The notes under the pieces: generated by a model
Told to the model about the DNA's origin: nothing
The model's input: the letters and a program-made list of their open reading frames with translations, nothing else
Databases searched by the model: none
Shown: positions 5,787-7,988 of the stretch, one piece after another
How positions within the stretch are numbered: the first letter of the stretch is position 1
Layout: each line of letters starts with the position of its first letter
Made by a program: the position numbers and the translations under genes
From: CAHJXF01 sp038240015
Lineage (GTDB): Bacteria; Pseudomonadota; Gammaproteobacteria; Burkholderiales; Burkholderiaceae_D
Length of the DNA stretch: 7,988 nt
Direction: 5' to 3'
Assembly: GCA_038240015.1 (NCBI GenBank)
Contig: JBBSEF010000109.1
Coordinates: 1-7,988 of the forward strand

Positions 5787-6859
5787 ACGTGATCGATCTC
5801 GCCGAGCGGCGCTGGTTGCCCGACTCGCTGGTGCGCAGCGGCATGCGCCGCCTCATCGCCAAACGCCTGAAAAGCGAATCCGCAGGCGACGAGGCCGAGC
5901 GCGCCGCGCGCTTCCGGCAATTCGTTCGAGAGCTCGATGCAAGCCCGATCGCGATCGAAACGCAGTCGGCCAATCGTCAGCACTACGAAGTACCGGCGCC
6001 CTTCTTTCGCCTGCATCTGGGGCCGCGGCTCAAGTATTCGTGCTGCCTCTTCGCGACCGGACGCGAAAGTCTCGCCGGCGCAGAGGAAGCCATGCTCGCG
6101 AACTATGCCGATCGCGCCGGACTTGTCGACGGCCAGCGCATTCTCGACCTGGGCTGCGGATGGGGCTCTTTCGCGCTCTGGGCCGCCTCGCGCTTTCCGC
6201 GCTCGACCGTGATCGGACTGTCCAACTCGCACGGCCAGCGCGAATACATCGAGGCCGCGGCCGCGCGGCGCGGCCTGAGCAACCTCACGATCCGCACCGG
6301 CAACATCGTCGACTTCGAATTCGATGCGAGCGACCTGGGAAGTGGGCCAACGGCGGGCTTCGACCGCATCGTGTCGATCGAGATGTTCGAGCACATGAAG
6401 AATTATCGGAAGCTGTTCGCCAAGGTCGCGCGCTGGCTGGCCGACGAAGGTCGAGTATTCGTGCACGTGTTCGCGAACCGCCAGCTCGCGTATCACTTCG
6501 AAGACAAGCGCAGCGACGACTGGATGTCGCGCTATTTCTTCACCGGCGGAACGATGCCCAGCTTCGATCTGTTCAAGCATTTCGAAGACGATCTCGAGGT
6601 CGAGAAGCGCTGGTGGGTTTCAGGACGCCACTATCAGCGGACCGCCGAAGACTGGCTGCGCCACATGGACAACGCCGAGGACGCCATCATGGAAATCTTT
6701 CGATCGACCTATGGCGAAGCCGATGCGCGCATCTGGTTCGCGCGCTGGCGCATGTTCTACATGTCGGTAGCCGAGTTGTTCGGCTTCGACGACGGCAGGC
6801 AGTGGGGCGTCGCGCATTACCGGTTCGCCAAGCGCGGCACGGCAGAGATCGATGGGTAA
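5783..6859 (+). CDS. SAM-dependent methyltransferase, CFA synthase/coclaurine N-methyltransferase-like
   Basis: The 358-residue protein belongs to the cyclopropane-fatty-acid-synthase superfamily of class I SAM methyltransferases. Residues 60-110 hold the family's N-terminal part (SANRQHYEVP, then KYSCCLF). The SAM-binding loop LDLGCGWGS is at 121-129, the acidic/next-strand block VIGLSNSHGQ at 143-152 and FDRIVSIEMFEHM at 193-205. The E200, E203 and H204 group, HFEDKRSDDW (238-247), RYFFTGGTMPS (250-260) and the C-terminal VAELFGF (329-335) match the branch that includes plant coclaurine N-methyltransferase more closely than E. coli Cfa. Databases will probably name it a CFA synthase family protein. 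Methylation or cyclopropanation of unsaturated phospholipid acyl chains is the likely role given the DUF1295 partner, but an amine substrate cannot be excluded. Its start is the last ATG of the stop/start ladder and its end overlaps the next gene by 8 nt. Confidence 0.93.
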   Translation: MNVIDLAERRWLPDSLVRSGMRRLIAKRLKSESAGDEAERAARFRQFVRELDASPIAIETQSANRQHYEVPAPFFRLHLGPRLKYSCCLFATGRESLAGAEEAMLANYADRAGLVDGQRILDLGCGWGSFALWAASRFPRSTVIGLSNSHGQREYIEAAAARRGLSNLTIRTGNIVDFEFDASDLGSGPTAGFDRIVSIEMFEHMKNYRKLFAKVARWLADEGRVFVHVFANRQLAYHFEDKRSDDWMSRYFFTGGTMPSFDLFKHFEDDLEVEKRWWVSGRHYQRTAEDWLRHMDNAEDAIMEIFRSTYGEADARIWFARWRMFYMSVAELFGFDDGRQWGVAHYRFAKRGTAEIDG

Positions 6860-7568
6860 TCGCATCGCCTGCAGGGCGCTGTGGAGCGCACTCGTGCTTG
6901 CGCCTTGCCTCGCAGAGGCCGCCGAGACGCAGCGCTTCACAACCGTCGCGCACGACCTCAAGACGGGCCGCGTGGTCTATACCGAGAGTTATGAGGTCCA
7001 GGTCGACAACGGACGCTGGACCTCGGGGACGACGCGATACGCTCTTCCCAACGGTGCGCCGATCGGCGAACGCAAGTTCGACTTTTCGGCCGATCGCTAC
7101 GTGCCGGTGTACACGCTCGATCAATCGAACGTCGACTATCACGAAGGCATCACGCGCATCGATGCGCAGCAAGTCGATGTCTTCATGGTCCGCGACGGCC
7201 AGCGACAGACGGCGTCGCTGACGCGCGTCCAGAACATGGTGGCCGATTGCGGCTCGCAGCCCTATGTGGTCGATCACCTCGAGCAGCTCGAAGCGGGCGC
7301 CACGCTGCACTTCACGCTCGCGGTCGCCGGCAAGACCGACAGCTATCGGCTGCGCGCGAAGAAGCTTGCGAATCTGGAAGTGAACGGTCGCCGCGCGATG
7401 CGCGTACGCATCGAACTCGATTCGCTGCTGCGCCTGATCCTCCCGCCGCTGGAACTGACCATCGACACCGAGACCAAACGGATAATCGAATATTCCGGCA
7501 TCACCAACCTCAAGGATCCTGCGACTCGCCGGGCGTATTCGGCGAAGATCACGTTCACCTACAAGTAA
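6852..7568 (+). CDS. Exported protein of unknown function (loosely DUF3108-like)
   Basis: The function is not recognised. The 238-residue product has an N-terminal signal peptide: basic start (MGNR), hydrophobic core ALWSALVLAPCLA, and AEA at 21-23 suiting signal peptidase I cleavage near residue 23-24. The rest is mostly alternating polar/hydrophobic beta-strand-like sequence with few Cys and ends LTIDTETKRIIEYSGITNLKDP and ITFTYK. This resembles periplasmic beta-rich or lipid-carrier-like folds such as DUF3108 in general character only. The ATG at 6852 overlaps the end of the methyltransferase gene by 8 nt, so it is translationally coupled in the same operon and probably serves the same lipid-related process in the periplasm. 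It stops 3 nt from the convergent DUF1624 gene. Confidence 0.85.
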   Translation: MGNRIACRALWSALVLAPCLAEAAETQRFTTVAHDLKTGRVVYTESYEVQVDNGRWTSGTTRYALPNGAPIGERKFDFSADRYVPVYTLDQSNVDYHEGITRIDAQQVDVFMVRDGQRQTASLTRVQNMVADCGSQPYVVDHLEQLEAGATLHFTLAVAGKTDSYRLRAKKLANLEVNGRRAMRVRIELDSLLRLILPPLELTIDTETKRIIEYSGITNLKDPATRRAYSAKITFTYK

Positions 7569-7584
7569 GATCTATCTTGCTTGT
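7561..7584. terminator. Palindrome across two convergent stop codons, possible bidirectional terminator
   Basis: ACAAGTAAGA pairs with TCTTGCTTGT around a TCTA loop: ten base pairs, including one T-G wobble when read on the plus strand. The stem contains the TAA of the exported-protein gene and abuts the stop of the convergent DUF1624 gene. It is AT-rich and followed by only a few T residues (TTTG), so termination would be weak; it is offered because this is the only secondary-structure candidate between the converging genes. Confidence 0.4.
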
Positions 7585-7988
7585 TTGATCAGCGCCATCG
7601 CACCGATCAGGATCGGTTGGTGCACCAGATAGATGGTGAGACTCCACCGGCCCGCAGCGGCGAGTACGCCGCGCACTTGCCGCGGCACAATCGCCCATGT
7701 CGATGACACGACCAGTGCGAGTCGGCAGCCTCGCCGGGCCCAGAGTGCGCCCAGACCGCAACCGATCAACACGACGCCGAGCCACGGAAGCAGCGGCACG
7801 TAGTCTTCGGTGATCGGCTTGTGTTCGGGAAAGCCGATCCAGTTGAGCCAGCGCGGGTCGAACGCCGTAGCGTGAATCAGTACGCCGAGCGCGATCGCGA
7901 CGACCCCGAGAGCCACGGCCCACGCGCCAAGACGAGGCGCGCGTCGGCAGATCCATAGCGCGACGGCGACGAAATGCAGGACGCCGAA
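7572..7988 (-). CDS. DUF1624 / heparan-alpha-glucosaminide N-acetyltransferase-like membrane protein, C-terminal part
   Basis: The final 138 residues of a polytopic membrane protein are present; the gene continues past the right edge. Reading from the edge, FGVLHFVAVALWICRR matches the family's conserved FG-LH block at the start of a membrane helix. There follow helices with ALGVVAIALGVLI, TEDYVPLLPWLGVVLIG (about 61-77) and, near the end, GRWSLTIYLVHQPILIG, all typical of DUF1624 proteins related to lysosomal heparan-alpha-glucosaminide N-acetyltransferase. Such proteins are thought to move acyl groups across the membrane to sugars or cell-envelope glycans; the bacterial substrate is generally unknown. 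It is convergent with the lipid-modification operon and so not part of it. The stop is TAG at 7572-7574. Confidence 0.85.
   Translation of the reverse strand, partial: FGVLHFVAVALWICRRAPRLGAWAVALGVVAIALGVLIHATAFDPRWLNWIGFPEHKPITEDYVPLLPWLGVVLIGCGLGALWARRGCRLALVVSSTWAIVPRQVRGVLAAAGRWSLTIYLVHQPILIGAMALIKQAR

Noticed and set aside
5621..6580. 319-codon open frame antisense to the methyltransferase and DUF1295 genes
   Set aside because: Its composition (His/Arg/Glu/Ala-rich) is that of a reverse-complement shadow of real GC-rich genes; no motifs.
6897..6911. Lipoprotein signal (LAPC) in the exported protein
   Set aside because: Pro directly before Cys is disfavoured in lipoboxes, and a good AEA signal peptidase I site follows four residues later.
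1..7988. CRISPR array, tRNA, rRNA, insertion sequence
   Set aside because: No regularly spaced repeats, cloverleaf, terminal inverted repeats or transposase were found on reading both strands.

Overview
The window is GC-rich, densely packed chromosomal DNA from a proteobacterium. A betaproteobacterium is most likely, because a soluble Ser/Thr kinase and a PP2C phosphatase sit between yicC and rph, an arrangement I associate with Burkholderiales-like genomes. That assignment is inference from gene order and codon use; there is no rRNA or other marker here. No tRNA, IS element, prophage or CRISPR array was seen.

Left block, minus strand (1-1884): yicC, a vapBC toxin-antitoxin pair, then the first 59 codons of gmk running off the left edge. 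yicC and gmk are usually direct neighbours, so vapBC looks like an insertion into a housekeeping operon. The pair carries its own promoter and a TATATAC/GTATATA operator just upstream of vapB, and gmk starts only 22 nt after the vapC stop, so an essential gene may be read from the toxin-antitoxin promoter.

Middle block, plus strand (2134-4854): divergent from yicC across 249 nt are a cytosolic Ser/Thr protein kinase with an HLD (non-RD) catalytic loop, a PP2C-type phosphatase, and rph (RNase PH). Kinase and phosphatase form an obvious writer/eraser pair. Three of the surrounding genes (yicC, vapC, rph) encode ribonucleases, so this is an RNA-processing neighbourhood with a signalling pair inside it.

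Right block, plus strand (4949-7568): a tightly coupled trio of a DUF1295 membrane protein (steroid-reductase-like), a SAM-dependent methyltransferase of the cyclopropane-synthase/coclaurine-N-methyltransferase superfamily, and an exported protein of unknown function. The first two are probably a membrane-lipid modification system. The most unusual local structure in the window is at their junction: a 14-bp tandem repeat that creates three successive ATGA stop/start overlaps, with two 5-codon mini-ORFs linking the two genes in a chain. The trio ends 3 nt from a convergent DUF1624 (heparan-alpha-glucosaminide N-acetyltransferase-like) membrane gene that runs off the right edge; a 24-nt imperfect palindrome spans both stop codons.
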